From: a bacterium
Lineage (GTDB): Bacteria > Patescibacteriota > Minisyncoccia > Phycocordibacterales > GCA-002787175
Assembly (NCBI GenBank): GCA_030689285.1
Contig: JAUYJM010000076.1
Location: forward strand, 1 to 13,622
DNA: 13,622 nucleotides
Reading direction: 5' to 3'
The notes under the pieces were generated by a model. It had not been told where the DNA came from and ran no database searches. It saw nothing but the letters and a program-made list of their open reading frames with translations. A program made the translations under genes and the position numbers. Positions 1 through 5,648 of this stretch are shown here, one piece after another; the first letter of the stretch is position 1; each line of letters starts with the position of its first letter.

Positions 1-17
1 ATAGTGGGAAGGGGTGA

Positions 18-120
18 GGAAGCGAAAACTTGGAGCTTCCGCAAGACTTATTCAGCTCGAGTCTGCGAGAGCGAATAAGTGGACAGATTCTGTAAGAATC
101 GGGGAAACGGTAGTTTCCCC
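18..120. repeat. Multi-hairpin structured repeat, copy 1
   Basis: Four consecutive helices are visible: 18-23/35-40, 46-53/73-80, 86-91/95-100 and 101-108/113-120. The linkers between the first three are GCAAG (41-45) and GGACA (81-85). A second copy at 8497-8610 has the same helix order, the same 11-nt first loop length and identical linkers, with paired changes in the stems. That suggests selection on a folded RNA or single-stranded DNA form rather than on a protein. An open frame runs through here, but the two copies do not share a reading frame or a protein family. The RNA family is not recognised. The strand is undetermined. Confidence 0.6.
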
Positions 121-170
121 GTGGCGGACAGAGCGAGCGAAACGAGCGTTCCGAACGGAAGAGTTCTCAA

Positions 171-228
171 AAAATTTTTCGCCTAATACCCCGAGAGCCT
201 TGCTTTCGGGGATAGGACGAAAAAATTT
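171..228. repeat. Long hairpin upstream of the metallo-hydrolase gene
   Basis: An A/T-rich outer stem (171-181 against 218-228, one mismatch) encloses a CCCCGA/TCGGGG stem (189-194 and 206-211). It lies 32 bp upstream of the gene at 261 and directly after the structured repeat. It could be the end of that repeat, or a terminator for a gene left of the window. No coding function is seen in 1-260. Confidence 0.5.
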
Positions 229-260
229 AGTTTGGTGTATATAAGTGTTAAACTTGTGTT

Positions 261-1127
261 ATGCATAAAGTTCGTTCCACCTTTCATTTGTGGGTTTTGG
301 TAATACTGTTTATCTCAGTTTTGGCGGTATGGTATGCCATTTTGAGAGAAAGTAACGATGACCTTGTCGTTTCATTTTTAAATGTGGGGCAGGGAGACGC
401 GATTTTTATAAAAGCCCCAAATGGCAACCAGATTTTAATTGATGGCGGGCAAAATAACGCGGTATTAAGGGAGCTTTCTAAAGTTATGCCGTTTTATGAC
501 CGAAGCATTGACGTGGTTCTCGCTACTCATCCCGATAGCGACCATATTGGCGGTCTGTCTTCAGTTTTAGACCGTTACGACGTGTCTCTTTTTCTGGAGA
601 CGGAAGCGCGAGCCGATACTCCGGCTTTTTTATCTCTACGGAAAGCCGTTTTGTCTGAAATGGAAGAAAAAGGAATGAAGTATCTAAATCCTCGCGCCGG
701 ACAGGTTATATGGCTGGACAAGGAAACCCGTCTAGTCGTTCTTTTCCCAGACAGAAGCACAGACGGTTTTGAAACCAACACGGCTTCCATAGTGGCCAAA
801 CTTGTCCACGGCGACTCATCTTTTATGCTTACGGGAGACGCGCCGTCTTCCATTGAAAATTATCTGGTTTCCGTCTACGGCAAAAATCTTGCAAGTACGG
901 TCCTAAAAGCCGGACATCACGGCTCTAAAACTTCGTCTTCGGAAATTTTTGTCGGTTTTGTTTCTCCAAGATACGCCGTGATTTCTGCCGGTAAAGACAA
1001 TAGTTACGGCCATCCGCATAAGCAGGTTTTGGATATTTTCAATAAATTAAACGCGATGCCTTTAAGCACTATAGAGGGTCGGGTAACCTTTGTCTCTGAC
1101 GGTATCTCACTTAAATATAAAGAATAG
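261..1127 (+). CDS. ComEC/Rec2-like metallo-beta-lactamase-fold hydrolase, membrane-anchored
   Basis: This 288-aa protein has one N-terminal hydrophobic helix (about residues 9-27), then a metallo-beta-lactamase fold like the C-terminal domain of the competence protein ComEC/Rec2. Visible motifs are NVGQGDAIFI (41-50), the metal-binding THPDSDH (89-95, the HxDxDH variant typical of ComEC), the GD at 192-193, GHHGS (218-222) and YGHPH (249-253). The ComEC channel domain is absent, so this is the stand-alone form common in small genomes. The active domain probably lies outside the membrane. Its substrate is unknown; a nuclease or phosphodiesterase role is inferred from ComEC. ATG 261 is chosen because the helix starts just after it. 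No Shine-Dalgarno is visible. It converges on rpmB over a shared terminator. Confidence 0.85.
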   Translation: MHKVRSTFHLWVLVILFISVLAVWYAILRESNDDLVVSFLNVGQGDAIFIKAPNGNQILIDGGQNNAVLRELSKVMPFYDRSIDVVLATHPDSDHIGGLSSVLDRYDVSLFLETEARADTPAFLSLRKAVLSEMEEKGMKYLNPRAGQVIWLDKETRLVVLFPDRSTDGFETNTASIVAKLVHGDSSFMLTGDAPSSIENYLVSVYGKNLASTVLKAGHHGSKTSSSEIFVGFVSPRYAVISAGKDNSYGHPHKQVLDIFNKLNAMPLSTIEGRVTFVSDGISLKYKE

Positions 1128-1143
1128 CGCGCGGGCTAAAAAA

Positions 1144-1176
1144 GAAAACATCCCCGTTGGGTTTGGGGATGTTTTC
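1144..1176. terminator. Bidirectional terminator between the hydrolase gene and rpmB
   Basis: A perfect 12-bp stem (1144-1155 with 1165-1176) has a 9-nt loop, a C/G-rich core and A-rich and T-rich outer ends. It sits between the stop of the plus-strand hydrolase gene (1127) and the stop of minus-strand rpmB (1204), so it can serve both. Confidence 0.85.
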
Positions 1177-1203
1177 TGTTTTAGGATTGAAGGATGTTTT
1201 TTG

Positions 1204-1446
1204 TTACACAATTCCCGCCGCTTTAAGCGTTGCGTACGCCCCGTTTTTGTTTATGGTTTTTATGGCTTTTGTGGACAATACCAATGAGATAGTGCGGTTA
1301 AGTTCGGGTATAAAAAGACGTTTCTTTTGCAGGTTGGGGTAGCTTCGGCGTTTGCCTGTCGGGTTGAACTGCGTAGCGCGAGTGCGGTTTGAATAACCGC
1401 CTCGCATTTTTGACTTCTTTTTGGTTATAGGACAAACTTTAGCCAT
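1204..1446 (-). CDS. rpmB: 50S ribosomal protein L28
   Basis: This 80-aa protein is a component of the large ribosomal subunit. The N-terminus MAKVCPITKKK matches the L28 start (family pattern KVCxxTGK), followed by a short glycine/asparagine segment, the GKRRSYPNLQKKRLF block and the VLSTKAIKTINKNG block, which are in the L28 order. Length is normal for L28 (about 60-80 aa). The usual CxxTGK glycine is replaced by lysine and only one of the cysteines found in zinc-binding L28 variants is present. It is a single gene read towards the terminator at 1144-1176. No Shine-Dalgarno precedes the ATG; an AT-rich TAAAAT lies 4 nt upstream of it, so the mRNA may have almost no leader (inference). Confidence 0.9.
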   Translation of the reverse strand: MAKVCPITKKKSKMRGGYSNRTRATQFNPTGKRRSYPNLQKKRLFIPELNRTISLVLSTKAIKTINKNGAYATLKAAGIV

Positions 1447-1567
1447 AGTTATTTTATTCTCTAATCAACCCCTAATTGAGAACCTAATTTTCTCTAAACA
1501 GATTGGAGGCAGATTCGGGAGCGCGTTCCGGCGCCAATTCGGGAATATTCGCGATTAAGTTGTGTTA

Positions 1568-1576
1568 TGCTATCAT
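1568..1576 (+). promoter_or_regulatory. Candidate extended -10 promoter of the site-2 protease gene
   Basis: TGCTATCAT fits the extended -10 form TGnTATAAT. There is no convincing -35. The ATG follows 20 bp downstream, so the leader would be about 12 nt. The same TGCTA start recurs at several promoters in this window. Confidence 0.4.
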
Positions 1577-1595
1577 AAATCTAATTTTACGCAAT

Positions 1596-2207
1596 ATGGA
1601 GACACTTTTCATAATAATAGTTCTTATATTTTCCGTGGTTATACATGAAGTCTCGCACGGCTTTGCCGCGGAGGCGCAAGGCGACCCTACGGCTCGCCTT
1701 GCCGGCCGTCTGACCCTTAATCCCTTGCCCCATTTGGATATTTTCGGTTCGCTCATTCTGCCCGGGCTTTTGATTTTATCAGGCAGTCCTTTTGTGGTGG
1801 GTTGGGCAAAACCGGTGCCGTATAATCCTTATAATTTGAGAAATTATAAATGGGGAGAGATGCTTGTGGCCGCCGCCGGACCGGCATCAAATATTTTAAT
1901 AGGTTTGGTGTTCGGTTTGCTTATAAGATTTTCAGGGACAATCGGACTTCCCGATTCTTTCGTTGAAATAGCGATATACGCCGTACTTATAAACATAGTT
2001 CTTGCTATTTTCAATATGGTTCCGATTCCGCCTTTGGACGGCTCAAAGATACTTTTTTCGCTTCTTCCCGCCAAATATCTCTACATTAGGGAAAATCTGG
2101 AAAGGTACGGGTTCTTTATTTTGATAATATTCATAGTTTTTTTCTGGCGCTCGCTTCTGCCTTTTATTGAAATATGCTTCAGGTTATTTACGGGAATGTC
2201 ATTTTAA
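1596..2207 (+). CDS. Site-2 protease family (M50) intramembrane metalloprotease
   Basis: This 203-aa protein is almost entirely hydrophobic helices. The zinc-binding HEVSH motif lies in helix 1 (H17, E18, H21), and the second active-site motif is NMVPIPPLDG (140-149), whose aspartate (D148) is the third zinc ligand. This is the short bacterial YwhC-like form, without PDZ or CBS domains. Such enzymes cut membrane proteins within the bilayer; the target here is unknown. A frame stays open upstream to a TTG at 1503, but ATG 1596 is preferred because the homologous region begins there and the extended -10 at 1568-1576 lies inside the longer frame. It precedes rpsL by 161 bp on the same strand but has no known role in translation. 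Confidence 0.9.
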   Translation: METLFIIIVLIFSVVIHEVSHGFAAEAQGDPTARLAGRLTLNPLPHLDIFGSLILPGLLILSGSPFVVGWAKPVPYNPYNLRNYKWGEMLVAAAGPASNILIGLVFGLLIRFSGTIGLPDSFVEIAIYAVLINIVLAIFNMVPIPPLDGSKILFSLLPAKYLYIRENLERYGFFILIIFIVFFWRSLLPFIEICFRLFTGMSF

Positions 2208-2284
2208 ACTGTGGCGAGACGAACAACGGGTTGCTTTTTTGAAGCAGATGGGTTAGAGTGGTGCGTACTTAACCATGTAACTTG

Positions 2285-2346
2285 TAACATGGAACAATTC
2301 AGAATCGGATTTAGGATTTTTAATTTCTTCCAAATGTTCCGTGTTA
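2285..2346. repeat. Foldback in the spacer before rpsL
   Basis: TAACATGGAACA (2285-2296) pairs with TGTTCCGTGTTA (2335-2346), 12 bp with one G-T pair and a 38-nt loop. It has no T-tract, so terminator activity is doubtful. Similar long foldbacks occur in the rpsL-rpsG and tuf-rpsJ spacers. Confidence 0.5.
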
Positions 2347-2355
2347 TATGTTTCG

Positions 2356-2364
2356 TGCTATAAG
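2356..2364 (+). promoter_or_regulatory. Candidate extended -10 promoter of rpsL
   Basis: TGCTATAAG is an extended -10 match whose end lies only 4 nt before the rpsL ATG at 2369. Transcription would start at or next to the start codon, giving a leaderless mRNA, or the true promoter lies further upstream. No clear -35 is present. Confidence 0.3.
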
Positions 2365-2368
2365 ATTT

Positions 2369-2776
2369 ATGCCGACAATAAACCAGCTAATAAAAAGCGG
2401 TAGAAAAAAGACACCCCGAAAGTCAAAATCGGTGGCTTTGACGCGCTCTTTCAACACCATAAAAAACCGTCCGACCTTTTTCAATTCGCCGTTTAAAAGA
2501 GGAGTATGCGTTAAAGTTACAACCAAAACTCCAAAGAAACCAAACTCCGCTATACGAAAAATCGCTCGCGTGCGGCTTACCAACGGAATGGAAGTAACCG
2601 CTTATATTCCGGGAATGGGACATAACCTGCAAGAACATTCCGTAGTTCTCCTTAGAGGTGGACGCGTAAAAGACGTAGGGCTTCGGTATCAGGTGGTGCG
2701 CGGAGTGCTTGACGCAGGCGGAGTGGAAAAAAGGAAAAAGGGAAGGAGCCAGTACGGCGCGAAGCGGCCGAAATAA
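2369..2776 (+). CDS. rpsL: 30S ribosomal protein S12
   Basis: This 135-aa protein forms part of the decoding centre of the small subunit. It starts with the conserved MPTINQLI; an upstream in-frame start at 2348 would add seven residues not found in the family, so ATG 2369 is used. The conserved blocks KRGVC, TPKKPNSA, RVRLTNGMEVTAYIPG, GHNLQEHSVVLLRGGRVKD and the C-terminal GRSQYGAKRPK are all present. Two departures from the E. coli protein are seen. About 13 extra residues lie between the VAL and KRGVC motifs (a segment rich in N, R and F), and the usual LPGVRYH loop reads VGLRYQ, one residue shorter. Lysines at the classical streptomycin-resistance positions (in TPKKPNSA and GGRVKD) are wild type. 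It is first gene of the str operon, 113 bp before rpsG, with no Shine-Dalgarno. Confidence 0.97.
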   Translation: MPTINQLIKSGRKKTPRKSKSVALTRSFNTIKNRPTFFNSPFKRGVCVKVTTKTPKKPNSAIRKIARVRLTNGMEVTAYIPGMGHNLQEHSVVLLRGGRVKDVGLRYQVVRGVLDAGGVEKRKKGRSQYGAKRPK

Positions 2777-2778
2777 CA

Positions 2779-2876
2779 CGACACTAATCCACGAATGAAA
2801 ACGAATGACACGAATAAGGGCAGAGGGATTTATGATGGCATTCGTGTCATTCGTTCCCCATTAGTAATTAGTGTCG
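2779..2876. repeat. 98-bp foldback between rpsL and rpsG
   Basis: The outer arms CGACACTAAT (2779-2788) and ATTAGTGTCG (2867-2876) are perfect, and inner 16-bp arms (2800-2815 and 2840-2855) are also perfect. The arms carry an ACGAATGACACGAAT theme that recurs in weaker form at 13460-13486. There is no T-tract, so it may act as an mRNA stabiliser or processing site rather than a terminator. It fills nearly the whole intergenic space. Confidence 0.75.
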
Positions 2877-2889
2877 AGCAAGCATTCTT

Positions 2890-3360
2890 ATGCGCAGAAA
2901 AATAAAAAATAAAAAAAGACTGTTTCCGGATCAGGTTTATAATTCTGAAAAAGTTTCCAAACTTATAAACTACGTTATGGAAGAAGGCAAGAAAAACATT
3001 GCCCGTACTTTGGTCTACGATTGTTTCAATGTTATAAAAGAGAAGGCCAAGACAGAAAATCCTTTGGAAGTTTTTGATACGGCGCTAAAAAATGTGTCGC
3101 CTATGACCGAAGTTCGTTCTCGCCGTGTCGGCGGAGCAAATTACCAAGTTCCGGTAGAAGTGAGGGCAGAAAGGCGGTTGTCACTGGCGCTTCGGTGGAT
3201 TATAGGCGCGGCATATTCAAAAAAAGGTACTTCTATGAAAAACAGGCTGGCGGACGAAATTGTAGCTGCTTCTAAAAACGAGGGCGAGGCAGTCAAGAAA
3301 CGCGAAAACGTACACAAGATGGCAGAGGCCAATAAGGCCTTCGCCCATTTTGCTTGGTGA
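2890..3360 (+). CDS. rpsG: 30S ribosomal protein S7
   Basis: This 156-aa protein binds the 3' major domain of 16S rRNA, initiates assembly of the small-subunit head and contacts E-site tRNA. It shows the S7 signature RRVGGANYQVPVEV (78-91), the preceding VSPMTEVRSRR segment, the helical RRLSLALRWII block and the C-terminal KRENVHKMAEANKAFAHFAW, which is the family's normal end. Length is typical. ATG 2890 gives the expected basic start MRRK. It follows rpsL on the same strand after the foldback at 2779-2876 and lacks a Shine-Dalgarno. It ends in TGA after a tryptophan codon, showing TGA is a stop in this genome. Confidence 0.97.
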   Translation: MRRKIKNKKRLFPDQVYNSEKVSKLINYVMEEGKKNIARTLVYDCFNVIKEKAKTENPLEVFDTALKNVSPMTEVRSRRVGGANYQVPVEVRAERRLSLALRWIIGAAYSKKGTSMKNRLADEIVAASKNEGEAVKKRENVHKMAEANKAFAHFAW

Positions 3361-3375
3361 TTTTAATTAATCATT

Positions 3376-3576
3376 ATGAAACAGTGGCCTAAAAGGTATT
3401 CGTTCTCTCTAACTCTATTTATATTTGGGATTGTATGGGCTATTCTTATGATTGTAGCTAACAGTAATTCAAGTGAATGGGGTCCGGGTTCAAGCTCTGC
3501 ATTATTTTATGGGATACCTCTTGCAGTAATCGGATATATTGTTGGATTAATTATTGATATTTCTAAAAGAAAATAA
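3376..3576 (+). CDS. Small two-helix membrane protein, function unknown
   Basis: This 66-aa protein has two clear hydrophobic helices (about residues 9-27 and 43-61) joined by a short polar loop rich in N, S and G, and ends in a basic KRK. The family is not recognised. It starts 15 bp after the rpsG stop and ends 4 bp before the ATG of the truncated fusA copy, so it probably rides on the rpsL-rpsG transcript. There is no Shine-Dalgarno. It is judged real because the frame is open, membrane-like and tightly packed; its role is unknown. Confidence 0.6.
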   Translation: MKQWPKRYSFSLTLFIFGIVWAILMIVANSNSSEWGPGSSSALFYGIPLAVIGYIVGLIIDISKRK

Positions 3577-3580
3577 ATAT

Positions 3581-3668
3581 ATGGAAAGGGATTACCCACT
3601 AGAGAAGGTGAGAAATTTTGGAATTATCGCGCATATTGACGCTGGTAAAACCACTACATCCGAGCGGG
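3581..3668 (+). pseudogene. fusA: fusA 5' fragment (EF-G residues 1-29), truncated
   Basis: The frame begins MERDYPLEKVRNFG and continues through the GTPase P-loop motif AHIDAGKT and TTTSER, matching the intact EF-G at 5907. After that the homology stops dead; the frame runs on to a stop at 3757 through unrelated residues. Everything past codon 29 of EF-G is missing, so it cannot work. Compared with the intact copy, codons 10-22 differ by synonymous change at 11 of 13 positions, but the last 22 bp (3647-3668) are identical to 5973-5994. Position just after rpsG and the small membrane gene is where fusA is expected in a str operon. It may therefore be the original 5' end of the resident fusA (inference). 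Confidence 0.85.
3647..3668 (+). repeat. 22-bp exact direct repeat, left copy (att-like core candidate)
   Basis: This segment, coding KTTTSER plus one base, is identical to 5973-5994, while DNA on both sides of it differs between the two copies. The distance between copies is 2326 bp. It fits the core of a site-specific or duplication-generating insertion, but no recombinase gene is seen between the copies. Confidence 0.5.
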
Positions 3669-3907
3669 CTTCTTGGAAGGACGAGGCAAAAGCCAGGGGC
3701 CTGATGCTTCGGGACAACCTGCTCCGAAACGCCAAGAACCGCAAGCTGACTCCGTAAGTAGTAAAGAGGATTTAGTTTATAAAGCGAAATCGGTAGAATC
3801 CCCCAGGGAAAAACTCCTCGCTGGTACAACTGATGAAGCGATAGAGACTGTGTGGCCAAAGCGGAGCCGTACGGCGGGCCTGCGGGGCTCGTGACTAGGG
3901 AGAAGGG
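3669..3907. other. Unassigned segment at the left end of the fusA island
   Basis: This stretch joins directly to the broken fusA. Small open frames cross it (one from TTG 3673 to 3894), but no protein family is recognised. It is locally richer in G and C than its neighbours and holds several short inverted repeats. The sequence near 3666-3677 pairs imperfectly with CCAAGAACC around 3733-3741, enclosing TTCGG/CCGAA and CAGG/CCTG stems. It may be a degraded mobile-element end or a folded RNA; nothing decides between these. Confidence 0.3.
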
Positions 3908-4004
3908 CGCAAAAACTATCCCGAGCGAGTCCGCGAGTCGATGGATTCTCTTTGTCGTTTTTTGGCGAATTTCTGCGTTGAAAGCCGATTTTGCTCCCGC
4001 GCTG
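3908..4004 (+). repeat. ~96-bp interspersed repeat, copy 1
   Basis: It runs from CGCAAAAACTATCCCGAGCG to the CCCGCGCTG block and is about 90% identical by eye to 5649-5743 in the same orientation. A one-base indel between the copies shifts the reading frame part way through, so it is not conserved as a protein. The pair brackets the membrane and coiled-coil genes of the island. Confidence 0.8.
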
Positions 4005-4110
4005 GCCGGTGTCAGGACTTTGAAGGACGCGTTTAAGCACCGAGCTTTTAAAAACTCGGTCGAACATTGTTTAGAAAGTGAATAACTCCGCTTTCCATTT
4101 TCGGTTTTAT

Positions 4111-4119
4111 TGCTATACT
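4111..4119 (+). promoter_or_regulatory. Candidate extended -10 promoter of the five-helix membrane gene
   Basis: TGCTATACT is a near-consensus extended -10. A weak -35 (TTTCCA, 4092-4097) lies 16 bp upstream. The ATG at 4153 would follow a leader of about 26 nt that shows no Shine-Dalgarno. Confidence 0.5.
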
Positions 4120-4152
4120 AAACTTACATTTTAGCAGGTAATTTTTGTCAAC

Positions 4153-4671
4153 ATGAAAGCAATACAAGACGGCATTTCATTTTTCTTCATAGCTATAGTT
4201 TTTGTTCTTTCGGCTATTTCCATTTTCGGCGTTTGGGAAATATTTGACGGAGACGTCATTTATAAATCGTTTTTAACTCTCGGCCTTTTGTCTGTTATCT
4301 CCATAATCATAATGATTGCCGGACGGTTTATAGACAACAAACCCGCCGATGGCTTAATTGTACCTGCTGTTGTGAACCCGGCTTTCGGCAGTATAAGAAG
4401 GATAATGCTAGGAGCTCTTATAGTTTCGGCCGCCGTATTGGCTCTTTTGGGTGTTTCGGCAATATGGGAAGTAATGAAGGGTGAGGTACTCTGGAAGGCG
4501 GTTGGCTCCATTGGCATCATTTGTTTCGCTTCTTTTCTTGTGGTTATGACTTGCCGTGAGAGGGAAATGACGTTGTCAGACGACCCACACAAAAAGAATG
4601 TCTCTTTGGGAACCGTAATAGTGCTTGTAATAGTGGGACTTTGGCTTCTATCGATGTTTTCGGGCTTTTAG
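4153..4671 (+). CDS. Five-helix membrane protein with an internal repeat, function unknown
   Basis: This 172-aa protein has about five membrane helices (roughly residues 9-25, 37-57, 83-105, 115-134 and 152-170) and no signal peptide. Its first two helices and its third and fourth look like two copies of one unit: GVWEIFDGDVIYKS near residue 26 and SAIWEVMKGEVLWKA near residue 102 share an aromatic-E-x-x-x-G-[DE]-V pattern followed by a hydrophobic helix. A charged loop (CREREMTLSDDPHKK) precedes the last helix. No enzyme motif is visible and the family is not recognised; a structural or small transport role cannot be told apart. It lies alone between the two ~96-bp repeats with a good candidate promoter at 4111-4119. 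Confidence 0.65.
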   Translation: MKAIQDGISFFFIAIVFVLSAISIFGVWEIFDGDVIYKSFLTLGLLSVISIIIMIAGRFIDNKPADGLIVPAVVNPAFGSIRRIMLGALIVSAAVLALLGVSAIWEVMKGEVLWKAVGSIGIICFASFLVVMTCREREMTLSDDPHKKNVSLGTVIVLVIVGLWLLSMFSGF

Positions 4672-4750
4672 GAGATAGATATACAAACTATACCTGCCTG
4701 TCAATTTTGATATGAAAAAAGTTGTAGGCACATTCTACCGTAAAAATGCA

Positions 4751-4780
4751 TTGATACTGTTTCTATGAGGTGTGTATAAT
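4751..4780 (+). promoter_or_regulatory. Sigma-70-type promoter giving a probable leaderless mRNA
   Basis: TTGATA (4751-4756), an 18-bp spacer and a perfect TATAAT (4775-4780) are present. The ATG at 4787 lies exactly where transcription should begin, so the message probably has no leader. Confidence 0.7.
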
Positions 4781-4786
4781 ACAGCT

Positions 4787-4945
4787 ATGGCTAAAAAGAA
4801 AAAGACAACGGATCAGAAAATTGACGATTTGGCCCGTGCGGTCAAGGATGGTTTTGATGCTATTGAAGAAAGAATGGCGACAAAAGATGACGTTAAGCGT
4901 CTTGAAGATCGGTTGGACAGGTTAGAGCTTGTCCAAAAACCCTAA
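4787..4945 (+). pseudogene. Small charged coiled-coil protein, 3' end replaced by a MITE
   Basis: This 52-aa frame has a basic start (MAKKKKTT) and then heptad-like charged helix (IDDLARAVKDGFDAIEERM, then DVKRLEDRLDRLE). This type is common as short hypothetical proteins, and its function is unknown. The last residues (E L V Q K P) and the stop codon come from the terminal inverted repeat of the element at 4923-5118. Removing that element and one TA copy would continue the frame through 16 more codons to a stop at 5167-5169. That gives 62 aa, overlapping the next gene's start by 8 bp. It is therefore judged a gene broken at its 3' end; the remaining coiled coil may still be made. The promoter is at 4751-4780. 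Confidence 0.6.
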
Positions 4946-5118
4946 CACTTAAATAAACGGACTCCTTACGGAGAACGTTTCGCGCGCCAATTTCCCAAAA
5001 TTCGGTAAAAAATGGCTCATCTTCGGTCGGAGTACGTCAGTACACCTCCCTCATCTTCACCATTTTTTCCACGAATTTTGTGAAATTGTCATCGCGATAG
5101 GGTTTTGGACAAGCTCTA
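4923..5118. mobile_element. MITE-like element with 21/22-bp terminal inverted repeats
   Basis: The ends are inverted copies: TAGAGCTTGTCC at 4923 and GGACAAGCTCTA ending at 5118, extending to 22 and 21 bp with a single one-base length difference. Inside, further inverted arms (4988-5004 with 5072-5088, one mismatch; AAAAAATGG 5007-5015 with CCATTTTTT 5060-5068) make the whole element fold back on itself. It encodes no protein. A TA borders each end, consistent with a TA target duplication as used by IS630/Tc1-mariner and some IS5-family elements; the family is not assigned. It lies in the 3' end of the coiled-coil frame at 4787. Confidence 0.8.
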
Positions 5119-5161
5119 GAATTCAATACCAATACACTTTTTGTAAAGAAACTCCTTTTAA

Positions 5162-5371
5162 ATGAGTAAAAACCAAAAAATATTATTGTTTAGTTCGGCA
5201 GTGTCGTTTGTTGGAGTAGTAATCTTCTTGCTTACTTCGGGAGTCGAGTTTCGTTTGCGCTCAGATCCCTACTCGCCATTTTCATCAACATCCTTTACGG
5301 TTTTGTTTTGGGTTGTTTGCATCATTCTTGCGGCTCTTATTATAATAGCAGTCGAAAAACTTAGAAAATGA
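5162..5371 (+). CDS. Small two-helix membrane protein, function unknown
   Basis: This 69-aa protein has two hydrophobic helices (about residues 7-25 and 46-63) with a polar, serine/proline-rich loop between them and a basic C-terminus (EKLRK). The family is not recognised. Its stop overlaps the next start as ATGA (5368-5371), a classical sign of translational coupling. No Shine-Dalgarno precedes ATG 5162. The upstream coiled-coil frame would overlap this start by 8 bp if the MITE were absent, so it was probably translated by coupling to that gene. In layout it resembles the 66-aa protein at 3376-3576, but the sequences are not obviously homologous. Confidence 0.6.
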   Translation: MSKNQKILLFSSAVSFVGVVIFLLTSGVEFRLRSDPYSPFSSTSFTVLFWVVCIILAALIIIAVEKLRK

Positions 5372-5601
5372 CACACAAAAAGCATACTGTTAAACCCAAA
5401 ATTTTTGGTGCCGTCGATGAAAGACTTGATCGCCTAAAAAGCAGATTAGACAAAAGCGAATTCGGTATTCATATTCATATGAGGAGAATAGAAGTCCTTG
5501 AGGATCAGGGGCGTATTATCAGCATCAAAAGAATAACTTCCGAAGTTGCTCAATTTCTTCGTTGCTTCTTCCGCGCGCTCCCGCGCTCTAGCGAAACCTA
5601 G
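5368..5601 (+). CDS. Small charged coiled-coil protein, function unknown
   Basis: This 77-aa frame has a basic start (MTHKKHTVKPK), then a charged helical stretch (GAVDERLDRLKSRLDKSE) resembling the DDVKRLEDRLDRLE part of the gene at 4787. A second helical segment follows (RRIEVLEDQGRIISIKRITSEVAQFL). The last 15 or so residues run into C/G-rich DNA that leads to the ~96-bp repeat, so the natural C-terminus may have been replaced or frameshifted. It overlaps the preceding gene by 4 bp (ATGA) and is probably co-translated with it. The pairing of a two-helix membrane protein with coiled-coil proteins suggests they act together, but no function can be named. Confidence 0.5.
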   Translation: MTHKKHTVKPKIFGAVDERLDRLKSRLDKSEFGIHIHMRRIEVLEDQGRIISIKRITSEVAQFLRCFFRALPRSSET

Positions 5602-5648
5602 CGCTTGGTCGCGTGCTCAGTCGCGCCTTGAACTTGAGCAAAAATACT

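Noticed and set aside
14..244. A 76-codon open frame across the structured repeat at the window start
   Set aside because: The second copy of the repeat does not preserve the frame, and the region is dominated by hairpins.
3777..4067. A 96-codon minus-strand frame across repeat copy 1
   Set aside because: Shadow frame caused by G/C-rich repeat DNA; no start signals or family match.
3673..4085. Overlapping open frames after the fusA fragment, including one at 3852-4085
   Set aside because: No family recognised; the frame shifts relative to the second copy of the repeat it contains, so coding is unlikely.
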